From: Symsagittifera roscoffensis
Taxonomy: Eukaryota > Xenacoelomorpha > Acoela > Convolutidae
Assembly: GCF_963678635.1 (NCBI RefSeq)
Contig: NW_026971734.1
Coordinates: 1 to 64,000, forward strand
Length of the DNA stretch: 64,000 nt
Reading direction: 5' to 3'
A model generated the notes under the pieces. It did no database searches and was not told the DNA's origin. It saw nothing but the letters and a program-made list of their open reading frames with translations. The translations under genes and the position numbers were made by a program. Position 1 is the first letter of the stretch, and each line of letters opens with the position of its first letter. Shown piece by piece: positions 63,001 to 64,000 of this stretch.

Positions 63001-64000
63001 AAAATTGGTGTGTTTTGATCCTATCGACCAAATATTGGTTTGCTTCGACCGTCTCGACTAAAAATAGATATGTTTTGAATTCATCAAACAAAAATTGGCA
63101 TGTTTCGACAGTCTCGACCAAAAATTGGTATGTTTCGATTGTATCGACCAAAACGACCAAAAAATGGTATGTTTTGACCGTCTCGAACCAAAATTGGTTT
63201 GTTTTGATTTTCTCAACCAAAAATTGGTATGTTTCGACCGTCTTGACACAAAATTGGCGTGTTAAGATCCTATCGACCAAAAATTGGTATGTTTCGACCG
63301 TCTTGACCAAAAATTGGTGTGTTATGATCTTATCGACCTCAAATTTGTATGTTCTGACCATCCCGACTAAAATTTGTTATGTTATGATTGTAGCGAAATA
63401 AAAAATTGGTATGTTCTGACCGTCTCGACCATAATTTGATATGTTTTGATCGTATCGACCAAATATCGGTATGTTTCGAACGTCTCGATCAAAAATTGAT
63501 ATGTTTTGATATTATCAACCAAAAATTGGCATGTTTCGACAGTCTCGACCGTCTCGACCAAAAATTGGTATGTTTCAATCGTCTCGACCAAACATTGGTA
63601 TGTTTTGATTTTATCACCCAAAGTTTGGTATTTTTCGACCGTCTCGACACAAAATTGGTGTGTTATGATCCTATCGACCAAATATTGGTTTGCTTCGACC
63701 GTCTCGACTAAAAATAGATATGTTTTGAATTCATCAAACAAAAATTGGCATGTTTCGACCGTCTCGACCAAAAAATGGTATGTTTCGATTGTATCGACCA
63801 AAACGACCAAAAAATGGTATGTTTTGACCGTCTCGAACAAAAATTGGTATGTTTTGATTTTATCAACCAAAAATTGGCATGTTTCGACCATCTCGACCAA
63901 AAATTGCTATGTTTCAATCGTATCGACCAAAAATTGGTACGTTTCGACCATATCGACCAAAAATTGGTACTTACGACAGTCTTGACCAAAAACTGGCTTG
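62732..64000 (+). repeat. ~650-bp duplication at the right end
   Basis: Bases from ~62,732 recur from ~63,382 with an offset of 650 bp; both contain the doubled GTCTCGACCGTCTCGACC unit (62,890 and 63,540) and the ACCAAAACGACC unit. The second copy diverges after ~63,840 and runs to the window end. Confidence 0.75.

Larger units (their letters stand above)
48661..64000 (+). repeat. 30-bp satellite, zone H, to the end of the window
   Basis: The satellite continues to the last base. Characteristic units are GTAGCGAAATAAAAAATTGG, GATCCTATCGACC, CGAATAAAAATCGATATATT followed by TTGAATTCATCA, and a T-run unit with TTTTTTTTGATTTTAT. Several HORs, listed separately, cover most of it. No gene is visible. 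Confidence 0.92.

Noticed and set aside
1-64000. Known centromeric satellite with CENP-B boxes
   Set aside because: I did not see the CENP-B box core pattern (TTCG....A..CGGG). A centromeric role is possible but not supported by the sequence.

Overview
The window is almost entirely one satellite array. About 54.6 of the 64 kb is a head-to-tail tandem repeat with a 30-bp monomer, roughly 1,800 units by length, all in the same orientation. The array runs off both ends, so the window lies inside something larger. It is interrupted twice, at about 28,034-32,690 and 33,898-38,600, by two copies of one broken non-LTR (LINE-type) retrotransposon. I see no host protein gene, tRNA, rRNA or CRISPR array. 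The retrotransposon protein (reverse transcriptase, then a CCHC knuckle and a restriction-like nuclease-like tail) resembles, from memory, a family common in cnidarian and other marine invertebrate genomes. A metazoan heterochromatic region is the best guess; the species cannot be named from this.

Layout. Zone A (1 to ~10.8 kb): satellite with higher-order repeats (HORs) of about 1.57-2.14 kb and a 1,733-bp pair. Zone B (~10.8-16.4 kb): 467/752-bp and 479-bp HORs, plus monomers carrying long T runs. Zone C (~16.4-28.0 kb): duplications of 1,355, 422, 266 and 1,285 bp and a threefold segment. LINE copy 1, then ~1.2 kb of satellite (zone D), then LINE copy 2. Zone E (38.6-43.0 kb): ~928-bp HORs. 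Zone F (43.0-47.2 kb): more divergent satellite with a 594-bp duplication. Zone G (47.2-48.7 kb): a 330-bp tandem of 11 monomers each. Zone H (48.7-64.0 kb): HORs of ~1,478, 2,230, 690 and 650 bp. Two monomer classes are seen only left of ~43 kb: one with a CTCGAG core and one in which CCCCAAAATAG replaces the usual middle. The array therefore has at least two evolutionary domains.

History that can be read. A LINE inserted into a satellite unit, leaving an apparent 9-bp target-site duplication (AACCAAAGT) and a short A-rich 3' tail. Its 3' half (~1.12 kb) was then duplicated in tandem. The whole insert was later copied with its satellite flanks (block of ~5.7 kb, offset ~5.87-5.91 kb), so the two elements are one insertion event amplified with the array. 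Both copies are broken.

The consensus monomer has no stop codon in any of the six frames and is a multiple of three. This explains the hundreds of apparent 60-276-residue reading frames with a 10-residue period on both strands; I do not annotate them as genes. All repeat boundaries and similarity judgements were made by eye, without alignment software.
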